DNA from: Pontibacter indicus
GTDB lineage: Bacteria; Bacteroidota; Bacteroidia; Cytophagales; Hymenobacteraceae
DNA length: 64,000 nt
Direction of reading: 5' to 3'
Assembly: GCF_900156345.1 (NCBI RefSeq)
Contig: NZ_FTPP01000001.1
Span: 310,001-374,000 of the forward strand
Below are positions 50,391 through 58,330 of the stretch, piece after piece. The notes beneath the pieces are model-generated. The model saw only the letters and a list, made by a program, of their open reading frames with translations. It was not told where the DNA came from and searched no databases. How positions within the stretch are numbered: position 1 is the first letter of the stretch; each line of letters begins with the position of its first letter. The position numbers and the translations under genes were made by a program.

Positions 50391-51286
50391 CGTGCGGGCC
50401 AGTTGTAGGGTAAGAGTATGTGCTCGTTTTCTTCTTTCAGTTCTAAAAGTGCGGTATAGAGCTCAGCAGGGAGTTCTACGCTGCTGTAGCGGATATTCTC
50501 CTGCAGGGTCTGCAGGCTCTCCACCCCAACCACCACCTGTGAAATATAGGAATTTGCCAGCGCAAAAGCCAGACAAACTGCTCCGATCGGGAGTTGATAG
50601 CTTTCGGCCATTTTTTGGAGCTGCTCCAGCTTGGGTGCCACTTCCTGCAGGTATAGCGGCAACTTGCCCGGCTGCATAAAGTAGAGCCCCTGCAGGTATA
50701 CCGAGCGGATGTGTGTTTCAATGCCACGGTTGCGCAGCTCGGGCAGCAGTTCCTCGAATCGCCTGTCGAATACGCTGTAGGGGAACTGCAACAGGTCGAT
50801 CAGCGCCTCCCTTTTCAGTAACTCCTCAGCCTCAGACGGATGGTAAAGAGAGATGCCCACTTTTTCGACCAAGCCTGACGCTTTCAGTTCCAGAAGCTCA
50901 TCTAGTATACCTGGCCTGCTGCTGTAACTGGCGTAGCTATGCAGCAGATAGCCGTAAAGCCTGTCAACGTGTAGGCGCTCCAGCGATTCCTGGAAGGCCT
51001 GCCGGATGCTTTTGTCGGGTTGGTTGGGCGGGTATTTGGAAATGATGCGGTATGAGTTTGGCAACGCGGGTAGGACATTGCTCAGGCACGCTTCGCTGCT
51101 GCCGTAAGCTGCGGCTGTGTCCAGGGTGCCTATACCTGCCTTCGCCGCCTCTTCCAGAATGGCGCTTACTTCGGTCTGAGGAATCTGACCGCGCTGGTTG
51201 CTGATACCATAGGCAAGTCCGAACTGCGCCGTGCCCAGGACCAGCCGCTGTCCCGTTGATGTTGTGTCCGGACTCAAGCCTTGCAA
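50387..51286 (-). CDS. aldo/keto reductase of the pse cluster
   Basis: A 299-residue NADPH-dependent reductase with an (alpha/beta)8 barrel. The tetrad appears as IGTLDTAAAYGSSEA (Asp, Tyr), YRIISKYPP (Lys) and YGYLLHSYASYS (His). The sequence GTAQFGLAYGISNQRGQIPQ is like AKRs found in surface-polysaccharide and legionaminate/pseudaminate clusters. It overlaps both neighbours (pseC by 13 nt, SDR by 4 nt). With the SDR it may make a non-standard Pse derivative; substrate unknown. Confidence 0.88.
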   Translation of the reverse strand: MQGLSPDTTSTGQRLVLGTAQFGLAYGISNQRGQIPQTEVSAILEEAAKAGIGTLDTAAAYGSSEACLSNVLPALPNSYRIISKYPPNQPDKSIRQAFQESLERLHVDRLYGYLLHSYASYSSRPGILDELLELKASGLVEKVGISLYHPSEAEELLKREALIDLLQFPYSVFDRRFEELLPELRNRGIETHIRSVYLQGLYFMQPGKLPLYLQEVAPKLEQLQKMAESYQLPIGAVCLAFALANSYISQVVVGVESLQTLQENIRYSSVELPAELYTALLELKEENEHILLPYNWPAR

Positions 51287-52452
51287 AACGCTTTTACTTT
51301 CTCGATCACGTATTGCTGCTCCTCGTCCGTCAGGCTCGGGTACATGGGCAGGCTCAGGCAGGCCTCGTAGTAGCCTTCAGCCTCTGGAAAGTCGCCCTTT
51401 TTATAGCCCACACCGCGGTAGTAGGGCATGGTGTGGGCCGGGATGTAGTGCACCTGCGCAAAGATGTTGTGCTCGCGCAGGAAGTCGTACAGCCCCTTGC
51501 GGTCCTGTACCTGAATCACATAAAGGTGGTAGGCGTGGCCTGTCTCGCCGTCTGCTGTCAGCGCTGCTGGGTTGGTGCCCAATACGTCTATACCTGTCGC
51601 GCCTGCGAAGGCTTCGTCGTATACCCGGGCGATCTGCTTCCGCCGGGCCATGCCCTCGTCGGCTCTGGCCAGTTGGGTGATGCCCAGGGCGCAGAGCATG
51701 TCGGGGATGCGGTAGTTGTAGCCCAGCTCCTGCATCTCCATATACCAGCCGCCGTGGTTCTCCTGCAGCAGCTCCGGATCACGGGTGATGCCGTGGGTGC
51801 GGTATAATAAAAGTTTCTTGTAGAGTTCCTCGTCGTTGGTCGTGATCATGCCGCCTTCGCTGGTGGCGATGTGCTTGACGGGGTGAAACGAGAAAATGGC
51901 CATGTCGGCATAGCGACCGTTGCCGCAGAACTGCTTTTTACCCTGGCTGTCGACAAAGAAGCCACCCGGCGCGTGTGCCGCGTCCTCCACGATCCACAGA
52001 CCGTGCTCGTCTGCCAGCTCGCGCAGTTGTTCCAGGTTGACAGGGTTGCCGGCGAAGTCCACCGGAATGACGCCACTGTAGTAGCCTTTTGGCTTGCTCT
52101 CCACCATTTGACGTACCTTGGCAATGTCGATCAGAGCCGTGGCCGGGTCGATGTCGGCAAACTCGACCGTGCCGCCGCAGTAGCGCACGCAGTTGGCCGA
52201 GGCCACGAAGGTGATGGGCGTGGTGATCACGCGCGAGGTCTCGTTCACGCCCAACGCCATGGCGCACAGGTGCAGGGCGGCCGTCCCGTTGCTCACCGCC
52301 ACAGCATATTTAGCGCCCACATACCTGGCGAAGGCCTGCTCAAACTCGGCCACCTTCGGCCCCTGTGTCAGGAAATCCGACTGCAATGTTTCCACCACCG
52401 CCTGTATGTCGGCCTCGGTGATGTGCTGGCGTCCGTAGGGGATTGGCTTCAT
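51274..52452 (-). CDS. pseC: UDP-4-amino-4,6-dideoxy-N-acetyl-beta-L-altrosamine transaminase
   Basis: A 392-residue PLP aminotransferase of the DegT/DnrJ/EryC1 family. It opens with IPYGRQHITEADIQAVVETLQSDFLTQGPKVAEFEQAFARYVG, as PseC does. NGTAALHLCAMALG is the PLP phosphate loop, VEDAAHAPGG the PLP-contact Asp, and FSFHPVKHIATSEGGMITT holds the Schiff-base Lys. It converts the PseB product using glutamate. Second gene of the cluster, after a 114-bp repeat-bearing gap from pseB. Confidence 0.93.
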   Translation of the reverse strand: MKPIPYGRQHITEADIQAVVETLQSDFLTQGPKVAEFEQAFARYVGAKYAVAVSNGTAALHLCAMALGVNETSRVITTPITFVASANCVRYCGGTVEFADIDPATALIDIAKVRQMVESKPKGYYSGVIPVDFAGNPVNLEQLRELADEHGLWIVEDAAHAPGGFFVDSQGKKQFCGNGRYADMAIFSFHPVKHIATSEGGMITTNDEELYKKLLLYRTHGITRDPELLQENHGGWYMEMQELGYNYRIPDMLCALGITQLARADEGMARRKQIARVYDEAFAGATGIDVLGTNPAALTADGETGHAYHLYVIQVQDRKGLYDFLREHNIFAQVHYIPAHTMPYYRGVGYKKGDFPEAEGYYEACLSLPMYPSLTDEEQQYVIEKVKAFCKA

Positions 52453-52456
52453 GGTT

Positions 52457-52566
52457 TTAATTCGTAATGAATAATGAATAGTGAGTAATGGTGAACGAAT
52501 AATGAGTAATAATTAATGTGGACTGCTACACCAAAGAGCAAATCATTATTCATTACTCATTATTAA
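52457..52566. repeat. TAATGA-armed hairpin repeat between pseB and pseC
   Basis: GTAATGAATAATGAATAGTGAGTAATG left arm and TCATTATTCATTACTCATTATTAATTAA right arm around a short core. It lies inside a biosynthetic operon. Confidence 0.82.
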
Positions 52567-53586
52567 TTAAACACTAAAGCTCGCGTCCACGTGCTGACGG
52601 ATCTGCTCGCGGAGCTGCTCCACGCTGAGCCAGTCGTTGTTAGTGCCGGAGTTGTACTTGAAGCCCAGTTCTACCATCTTGCCGTTGTGGGCCTTCATGA
52701 AGTCCTCCACTTTCCAGAGTGGGGTTGAAGGAACGATCACGTAGTATTTTTCGAGCTCCACGGTGTTGAGGGAGTCGGTTTCGGTGATCATCTCTTCGTG
52801 CAGTTTCTCGCCCGGGCGTATACCTACCACTTCCTGCTTGCAGGTAGGACCAATGGCCTCGGCCAGGTCAGTAATTACGTAAGATGGTATCTTCGGCACA
52901 AAGATCTCACCGCCCCAATGGTGCTCCAGCGCATGGAAAACCAGTTCCACGCCTTCTTCCAGCGAAATATTGAAGCGCGTCATTTCCGGGTGGGTGATCG
53001 GCAGTACGCCTTCTTCCCGCTTCTTCAAAAAGAAAGGAACCACCGAACCACGGGAGCCGATCACGTTGCCGTAGCGCACCACCGAAAACTTGATGTCGCG
53101 CTTGCCTTTCATGTTATTGGCGGCCACAAAAAGTTTGTCGGAGCACAGTTTGGTGGCGCCATACAGGTTGATCGGAGCGGCGGCTTTGTCGGTAGAGAGC
53201 GCCACCACGTGCTTCACGCCTGTGTCGAGGGCAGCGTTGATAACGTTCTCAGCACCTAGCACGTTTGTCTTGATGCATTCCATCGGGTTGTACTCAGCGG
53301 CTGGCACCTGCTTCATGGCGGCAGCGTGCACAATAATGTCGATGCCCTCACACGCACGTTTAAAACGGTCGCCGTCGCGCACGTCCCCAATAAAGTAGCG
53401 GACAGAATTATACTTGCTGTGTGGGAACACCTGCGACATCTCGAACTGCTTCAGCTCGTCGCGGGAGTAAATCACCACGCGCTTCACATCCGGAAAGCGC
53501 GCATATACCATCTCCACGAACTTCTTCCCAAACGAGCCGGTGCCGCCTGTAATCAAAATAGACTTATTGTTAAGGTCTAATGCCAT
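52567..53586 (-). CDS. pseB: UDP-N-acetylglucosamine 4,6-dehydratase (inverting)
   Basis: First enzyme of the Pse pathway: it turns UDP-GlcNAc into UDP-2-acetamido-2,6-dideoxy-arabino-hexos-4-ulose with C5 inversion. The 339-residue extended SDR shows KSILITGGTGSFGKKFVEMVYARFP, RDELKQFEMSQVF, AAMKQVPAAEYNPMEC (the catalytic Met-Lys replacing Ser-Tyr-type residues typical of this subfamily) and STDKAAAPINLYGATKLCSDKLF with Tyr and Lys. Length fits PseB or FlaA1. First gene of the cluster; upstream is a repeat-filled spacer. Confidence 0.94.
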   Translation of the reverse strand: MALDLNNKSILITGGTGSFGKKFVEMVYARFPDVKRVVIYSRDELKQFEMSQVFPHSKYNSVRYFIGDVRDGDRFKRACEGIDIIVHAAAMKQVPAAEYNPMECIKTNVLGAENVINAALDTGVKHVVALSTDKAAAPINLYGATKLCSDKLFVAANNMKGKRDIKFSVVRYGNVIGSRGSVVPFFLKKREEGVLPITHPEMTRFNISLEEGVELVFHALEHHWGGEIFVPKIPSYVITDLAEAIGPTCKQEVVGIRPGEKLHEEMITETDSLNTVELEKYYVIVPSTPLWKVEDFMKAHNGKMVELGFKYNSGTNNDWLSVEQLREQIRQHVDASFSV

Positions 53587-54001
53587 GTTTCTTTTTTACT
53601 TAATAAGCGGGCCAGTTAATCGTAACCCACGCCGAGGTGCAAGTTAAATATTTAATTGCTGATTGGTAATTGTTAAATTGTTGAATGGATAAATTGTTGG
53701 GTGCAGGTTGGTAGTTGCCCGTGGAAATTGTTAATTGCTCGTTGTTGGCCGTTTAGATTGCTGAGTTGTTAACTCTCTGAATATATACAAAGGGGCCTTA
53801 CCCCAGGATTTAGAGGATTTTAAAATTTTCAGGATTGGTACACAAGCATAATTGATGTTGAGAATCCTGTTAATCCTTTAAATTCTGATTCAGACAAATG
53901 ACTTGTGCTAGAATCGGACAGGTCGCGACCTGTCCCTACGAAGAACGCTGTTTCAATGTAGGGACTTTTTAACTCTTAAACTCCCAAACTCCACCTATTT
54001 C
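53587..54001. repeat. gene-free spacer with mixed dispersed repeats
   Basis: Holds, in order, AATTGTTAAATTGTTGAATGG-type arms (53645-53770), AGGATTTTAAAATTTTCAGGATTGG and AATCCTGTTAATCCTTTAAATTCTGATTCAGAC blocks (53810-53895), and the 20-bp palindrome copy 2 (53916-53935). The pseB and GT61 upstream regions must also lie here, but no consensus promoter stands out. Confidence 0.7.
53916..53935. repeat. perfect 20-bp palindrome, copy 2
   Basis: Identical to 26234-26253, with inverted flanks (GAATC on the left, CTAC on the right). Confidence 0.9.
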
Positions 54002-55099
54002 ATGTTAAAAAAAGCATTCTTCAGTTTGCTGCATACTCTGGGTTACTACTCCCGCTATACCTCCGTATTGCATCACCCTGGCAAACAATTGCTTAGCCAA
54101 ACTTGCGTGCTAGATTTCAATGCAGATGAGAAAGCTTTTCTTGAAGATTCGGCGAGCAGCTTTAACTACGCCATCGACTATAGCTTGGGCTACCGGCAAA
54201 AGGAGCAGTACCTGGTCCGGCTGCAGGATGTGGAATTGCTAGGCAACTCCGGTGCTTTGGTGCTGGACGGCAATGTGGTGGTGGAGTCGGTGGGGGAGGT
54301 GAGCCGTCTGGCTAAGTCCGATGCCTTTAAGGAGGTGTCTTTGCTGCTGCCCAAGCGAAAAGCCGGTCGCTATACCTCGGTGCTTTTCCTGCCCTGGGCT
54401 GATAACAACAATTATCACTGGTTTTTTGACTGTCTGCCGCGGCTATACCTGGTGCTGGAGCACACGCAGGAACCGATCAAGGTGATTATGCGCCGTGACA
54501 TGGCCCCTTACCAGCTGGAAACATTTGCTTTCGTGCTGAAAGATTATCCCCAGGCCGAACTGGTCTTCATTGATAAACATGAGAAATGGCGATTAGATGA
54601 ATTTGTTTTACCTTCTTTCATAACCAATGCCCAAAGCGGTTACCTGCCCCACGAAGTGGCCGAGTGGCTGCGGCACAAGGTATGGAAAGGCTATGCAGTG
54701 GAGCAAAGCGGTCGCAGAAGACGCATCTACATCAGCCGAGCCAAGGCCAAAACCCGCCGGGTGCTGAACGAGCAGGAGCTACTACCGCTTCTTGAAAGGT
54801 ATGGCTTTGAGATGGTGCGGGCCGAGGAACTGACCTACCAGCAGCAAGTGCAGCTCTTCTTTGAAGCCGAACTCGTCATTGCTCCCCATGGCGCCGGGCT
54901 CACCAATTTGCTATTCTCGGAGCAGTGCCAGGTGCTCGAGTTTCACCCGGCCAATCTCATCAAAACCCACTACTTTCTGCTCTGTAAAGCGCTTGGTTTC
55001 CGGTACAGCGCCCTGGTTGGAACGACAGGGGACAGGCTGGAGAATTATACCGTATCGGTTGAGGAGGTAGAAGCCTGGATGAAAGGTATAGGAGTTTAG
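54002..55099 (+). CDS. glycosyltransferase family 61 protein
   Basis: A 365-residue GT61 (DUF563) protein. Diagnostic pieces are FLPWADNNNYHWFFDCLPRLYLVLEH near residue 120-145, RRRIYISRAKAKTRRVLNEQELLPLLERYGFEMVRAEELTYQQQVQLFFEAELVIAPHGAGLTNLLF, and the end QVLEFHPANLIKTHYFLLCKALG. GT61 enzymes transfer various sugars; in bacteria they sit in capsule or O-antigen loci. It is divergent from pseB across the repeat spacer, so probably part of the same glycan system. Confidence 0.88.
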   Translation: MLKKAFFSLLHTLGYYSRYTSVLHHPGKQLLSQTCVLDFNADEKAFLEDSASSFNYAIDYSLGYRQKEQYLVRLQDVELLGNSGALVLDGNVVVESVGEVSRLAKSDAFKEVSLLLPKRKAGRYTSVLFLPWADNNNYHWFFDCLPRLYLVLEHTQEPIKVIMRRDMAPYQLETFAFVLKDYPQAELVFIDKHEKWRLDEFVLPSFITNAQSGYLPHEVAEWLRHKVWKGYAVEQSGRRRRIYISRAKAKTRRVLNEQELLPLLERYGFEMVRAEELTYQQQVQLFFEAELVIAPHGAGLTNLLFSEQCQVLEFHPANLIKTHYFLLCKALGFRYSALVGTTGDRLENYTVSVEEVEAWMKGIGV

Positions 55100-55215
55100 G
55101 TATATTTAGTTAAATTTAAGTTGTAGGGTGGGGCAGGTTTAGGCTTTATCCAGCTATAGTATGGATAGTGGGAGTAGGTACTTCTGCCAGCAAGTAGTTG
55201 GCGTACATTGGAAAT

Positions 55216-55725
55216 ATGAATAGACAACAAGACATTGAACAACTGTTTTCAATGTTTCACGACTTTGAGTTGAAGGGTGTGAGCAAAGACGGGGAAGCTT
55301 TGACTTTGGAGTTTGTGATTCCTTGGGGGCAGGTATGGAATCCTGTCGTTTTGGAATACCAAATAATAGTTGAGCTGTCAGGGTGTAGGGATTTACTTTG
55401 CGAATTCTTTGTGTTTAAAGACTATGAAGCTAACAAGTCAAAGCCTCTTGCACTCCAAGAAACAGAAAAAAGAATAACAAACGACCCACAGACCTTGGCG
55501 AAACTGGGGCTTGAAGTTCAAAGCTATACCTATACTACACCTGACATTTACGTGCTTCATTGCAATAGTTCTAAAGAAATTGCTGGTGGTGAATTGACTT
55601 TTACTGTAACAGATTACCAAATCTTCAATGATAACGGTGAACCTTTGACACTTGGCAAACTGAAGCAGTGGGCTAGTCAATGGTGGGATAGTATACAGGA
55701 GATGTGGGACGAGCAGAAAAAATAA
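55216..55725 (+). CDS. hypothetical protein
   Basis: A 169-residue protein with no recognised family, read from ATG (MNRQQDIEQLFSMFHDFELKGVSKDG); a TTG 18 nt upstream is also in frame. It is mixed alpha/beta, acidic, with no signal peptide. The Trp-rich end LKQWASQWWDSIQEMWDEQKK is a probable amphipathic helix. Base composition is visibly more AT-rich than in neighbouring core genes, suggesting recent acquisition. The layout resembles small immunity-like proteins, but that is only an impression. Confidence 0.72.
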   Translation: MNRQQDIEQLFSMFHDFELKGVSKDGEALTLEFVIPWGQVWNPVVLEYQIIVELSGCRDLLCEFFVFKDYEANKSKPLALQETEKRITNDPQTLAKLGLEVQSYTYTTPDIYVLHCNSSKEIAGGELTFTVTDYQIFNDNGEPLTLGKLKQWASQWWDSIQEMWDEQKK

Positions 55726-55818
55726 AAACAACGAAGCGCCAACAAAGCACATGTGTAAAGCAGAGTATACGCCTTGCTCACCTCATGTCTCAGCTGTTAG
55801 TATTCACCAACCCACCAC

Positions 55819-57063
55819 ATGAAACAACTTTACCTCGCCCTGTTCATCACTCTCGTCATTCTCTCCAGCTGCTCCACTTCATCCCCCAACTTCCAAAGCA
55901 TCTACCTCAGCGATCTGGAGCATGATCAGGCCAGGTATCTTGCAAACTTCAAGGAAATCCACGCTATTGTGGAAAGCAAGCATCCGTACCTGAAAACGAA
56001 AGGTATACAGCCAGACTCTCTTTATGCGAAATACGCTACCCTAGTCGCAAAGGCAGAAGACAATGCAGCTTATGGCAAGCTGATGCTTCAATATTTTGGT
56101 GACCTACAGAATGGACATTCCAATGTGTATTTCCGCAGGGGTGTCATCAACTGCAGTGCTGTTTTGGTAGAGGACAGGGTGTTTATCAGCAACGTGTGGG
56201 ACGATCGCTTTGCTGCAGCAGGTATAAAGGGGCGGGACGAGATCCTGGAGATCGACGGTATACCGGTGCTGGATTGGTTGGAGCGTGAGAAAACTTATGT
56301 GTCTGCTTCCACAACGCAGGGTAGAACCGCTTTGGTACTTAGCAATAACCTTTTTACCAGTTATTTCAAGGATACCCGGCGCTACCTCATCCAGACTGCC
56401 GATAGTCTGAAGGAGATTGCTATCACCTTCGATGATCAGGCTTCTTCGCAAGCGCCAGGCTATACCTTGGCTACCGGGAAAAGCAATTCTGAAGAGGTCG
56501 GTTATATCGCCATCAATGGGATGCGCGGCGATGTGGTGGAGCAGTTTGTGCAGCATTACCAGAGGCTTAAACACAAGCCATACCTGATCATTGACCTCCG
56601 AAACAACGGTGGCGGAAATTCTGCTCTGGGTGAGAAAATGGCTGCCTACCTGATCAAAAGGAAATACAAGGCGAGTGTTTCACGCAAGTCGCTCATCCCA
56701 GGCGCGGACAATTACCAAGGTAACTTACTTGTGCAGACGAGCGGCTATACCTTCTCGTCTGCCGAGAGCTTTGCCATAGACCTTTGGGAGGGTGCGGATG
56801 CCGTGCTGATCGGCACGCCCACCCACGGCGATACCGGCAATGGCGCCACCCTGTTTGCGACTAGTCAGGGCCTGACTTTCCGTATACCTACCCGCGAGCC
56901 CAGAGTTTCTGTCGGAGGCTTTCCGATGGAAGGCAAATCCATACCAACCGCCCACCTGGTAGCACCCACCGCAGCGGATTTCCTGAAAGGAGAGGATACG
57001 GTGCTGAGCTATACCCTGAACTTAATCAATCAAGGTATAGCAAGTAAAGCAGAAAAACAGTAG
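55819..57063 (+). CDS. S41-family peptidase lipoprotein
   Basis: A 414-residue protein with a lipobox LVILSSC (Cys18). The S41 (C-terminal-processing peptidase) core shows a central PDZ-like segment with AGIKGRDEILEIDGIPVLDWLE, KPYLIIDLRNNGGGNSALGEKMAAYLIKRKYKA, and SGYTFSSAESFAIDLWEGADAVLIGTPTHGDTGNGA. The Ser in the TFSSAE motif is the likely nucleophile. It is probably anchored in the envelope and cleaves peptides. Substrates unknown. It heads an accessory stretch with two further envelope genes. Confidence 0.88.
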   Translation: MKQLYLALFITLVILSSCSTSSPNFQSIYLSDLEHDQARYLANFKEIHAIVESKHPYLKTKGIQPDSLYAKYATLVAKAEDNAAYGKLMLQYFGDLQNGHSNVYFRRGVINCSAVLVEDRVFISNVWDDRFAAAGIKGRDEILEIDGIPVLDWLEREKTYVSASTTQGRTALVLSNNLFTSYFKDTRRYLIQTADSLKEIAITFDDQASSQAPGYTLATGKSNSEEVGYIAINGMRGDVVEQFVQHYQRLKHKPYLIIDLRNNGGGNSALGEKMAAYLIKRKYKASVSRKSLIPGADNYQGNLLVQTSGYTFSSAESFAIDLWEGADAVLIGTPTHGDTGNGATLFATSQGLTFRIPTREPRVSVGGFPMEGKSIPTAHLVAPTAADFLKGEDTVLSYTLNLINQGIASKAEKQ

Positions 57064-57106
57064 ATTTAATTTTCACCGATCCTTCCAAAGCCAAAGAAAT
57101 CAACAC

Positions 57107-57313
57107 ATGAAATTTCTCAAGATCCTATACCTGGTATTTGCTGCTGCCATGCTGGTAGATTTGGTAAGCTCCTTCTATACCTCAGAAGAAGTTTACCGGG
57201 TGTTCTTCTGGGAGACAAACGTCTGGTGGTACCGGATTTATAAGCTTTCTTTCCTGCTGCTATTTATCTCTGCCTTCTGGGAGCAACAGAAGCGTGAGAA
57301 ATTAGATGGTTAG
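57107..57313 (+). CDS. small membrane protein
   Basis: A 68-residue protein with two hydrophobic segments (FLKILYLVFAAAMLVDLVSSF and WYRIYKLSFLLLFISAFWE) and charged ends (EQQKREKLDG). No family recognised. It starts 44 nt after the S41 peptidase gene and may be cotranscribed with it. Confidence 0.65.
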   Translation: MKFLKILYLVFAAAMLVDLVSSFYTSEEVYRVFFWETNVWWYRIYKLSFLLLFISAFWEQQKREKLDG

Positions 57314-57442
57314 CAGGTGGCTTACATCTTAAATATAATTCTATTATTTATGCTTTTACTGAAATCATGGAACAGTAATTGCTTGTATAGAATATTAAGA
57401 ATACCTTGTATTTAGCGTCCCACCTTTAACAAAACTTAAATC

Positions 57443-58330
57443 ATGAAGAAACTTTACAGATCCTCGCTAGTTCTTGCCAGCCTTTCACTCCTGCTATACA
57501 GCTGTGACTCCAGCAAAGAAGATGAAACAGTACTGCCTACACAGGAAGAAGTAGAATATGTCGTAGTAGATGCCAACACCACTGATGTACCTGTCAAAGC
57601 TAGCAAATACGATGAAGTGGATGGGATTTTCATGTACACGGAGAATCATATCTTTACATCTGGCCCACCTTCTCAATTCACGATTGATAAAGGGTACTTC
57701 AAGGCCTCGTATCTCGGGAAGGATACAAATGGTCCCCATGTCCCGCTTCAAAGCAGCAAAATAAACGGGCAGACCATGTGCACCGAGACCTATATTAATA
57801 ATATCTGTGACTCTTCGAAACCCTCTACATCCTGGAACTTATACGGGAACCAGCACGAGGTGAGAAATTTGAAATGGGAGTACTTAAATAGTGATAAGAG
57901 CAAGGGGTACAGGGTGGAGATGACTGATGTTCCGAAAGCTGCTAAATGGCATGCAGTACCTTCGCGTATTTCATTTGATGAAGAAATTAACTTTCAATTC
58001 GAAAGAAATTCTGTAAAAGACAGCATTATAGTCGGTCTGTTGATTGTCCCTAAAGAAGGCATAGGTAAAGTCCTTTCATCGCCCACTATTAATCGGACTC
58101 GACAAGTCGGCTATTTAGTTAAACCTGGCGAAACATCTTTCACTATAACGAAAGAAAGGCTTGCAAACCTCTCACAATCAGCTTTAGGCACTCCCACAGC
58201 TGCTGACTCCATTTTTCTTAATTTAAGAACAACCCGCCACGTCATCAAGGTTATTGATAACAGAGAAATATTAATTTCCTATATAGTAGATGAATTCAGA
58301 CCCGTTACGGTAGACTGGAAAATTGACTAA
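57443..58330 (+). CDS. hypothetical lipoprotein
   Basis: A 295-residue protein with lipobox LLLYSC (Cys21) followed by DSSKEDETVLPTQEE, an Asp/Glu-rich tether common in surface-exposed Bacteroidota lipoproteins. The body is beta-rich with two internal Cys (CTETYINNICDSS) that could form a disulfide. No family recognised. Composition is AT-rich compared with the core genes around. It ends overlapping the convergent GT4 gene by 4 nt. Confidence 0.72.
   Translation: MKKLYRSSLVLASLSLLLYSCDSSKEDETVLPTQEEVEYVVVDANTTDVPVKASKYDEVDGIFMYTENHIFTSGPPSQFTIDKGYFKASYLGKDTNGPHVPLQSSKINGQTMCTETYINNICDSSKPSTSWNLYGNQHEVRNLKWEYLNSDKSKGYRVEMTDVPKAAKWHAVPSRISFDEEINFQFERNSVKDSIIVGLLIVPKEGIGKVLSSPTINRTRQVGYLVKPGETSFTITKERLANLSQSALGTPTAADSIFLNLRTTRHVIKVIDNREILISYIVDEFRPVTVDWKID

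Noticed and set aside
51871-52467. 198-codon ORF antisense to pseC
   Set aside because: Shadow frame of a complete, well-recognised gene.
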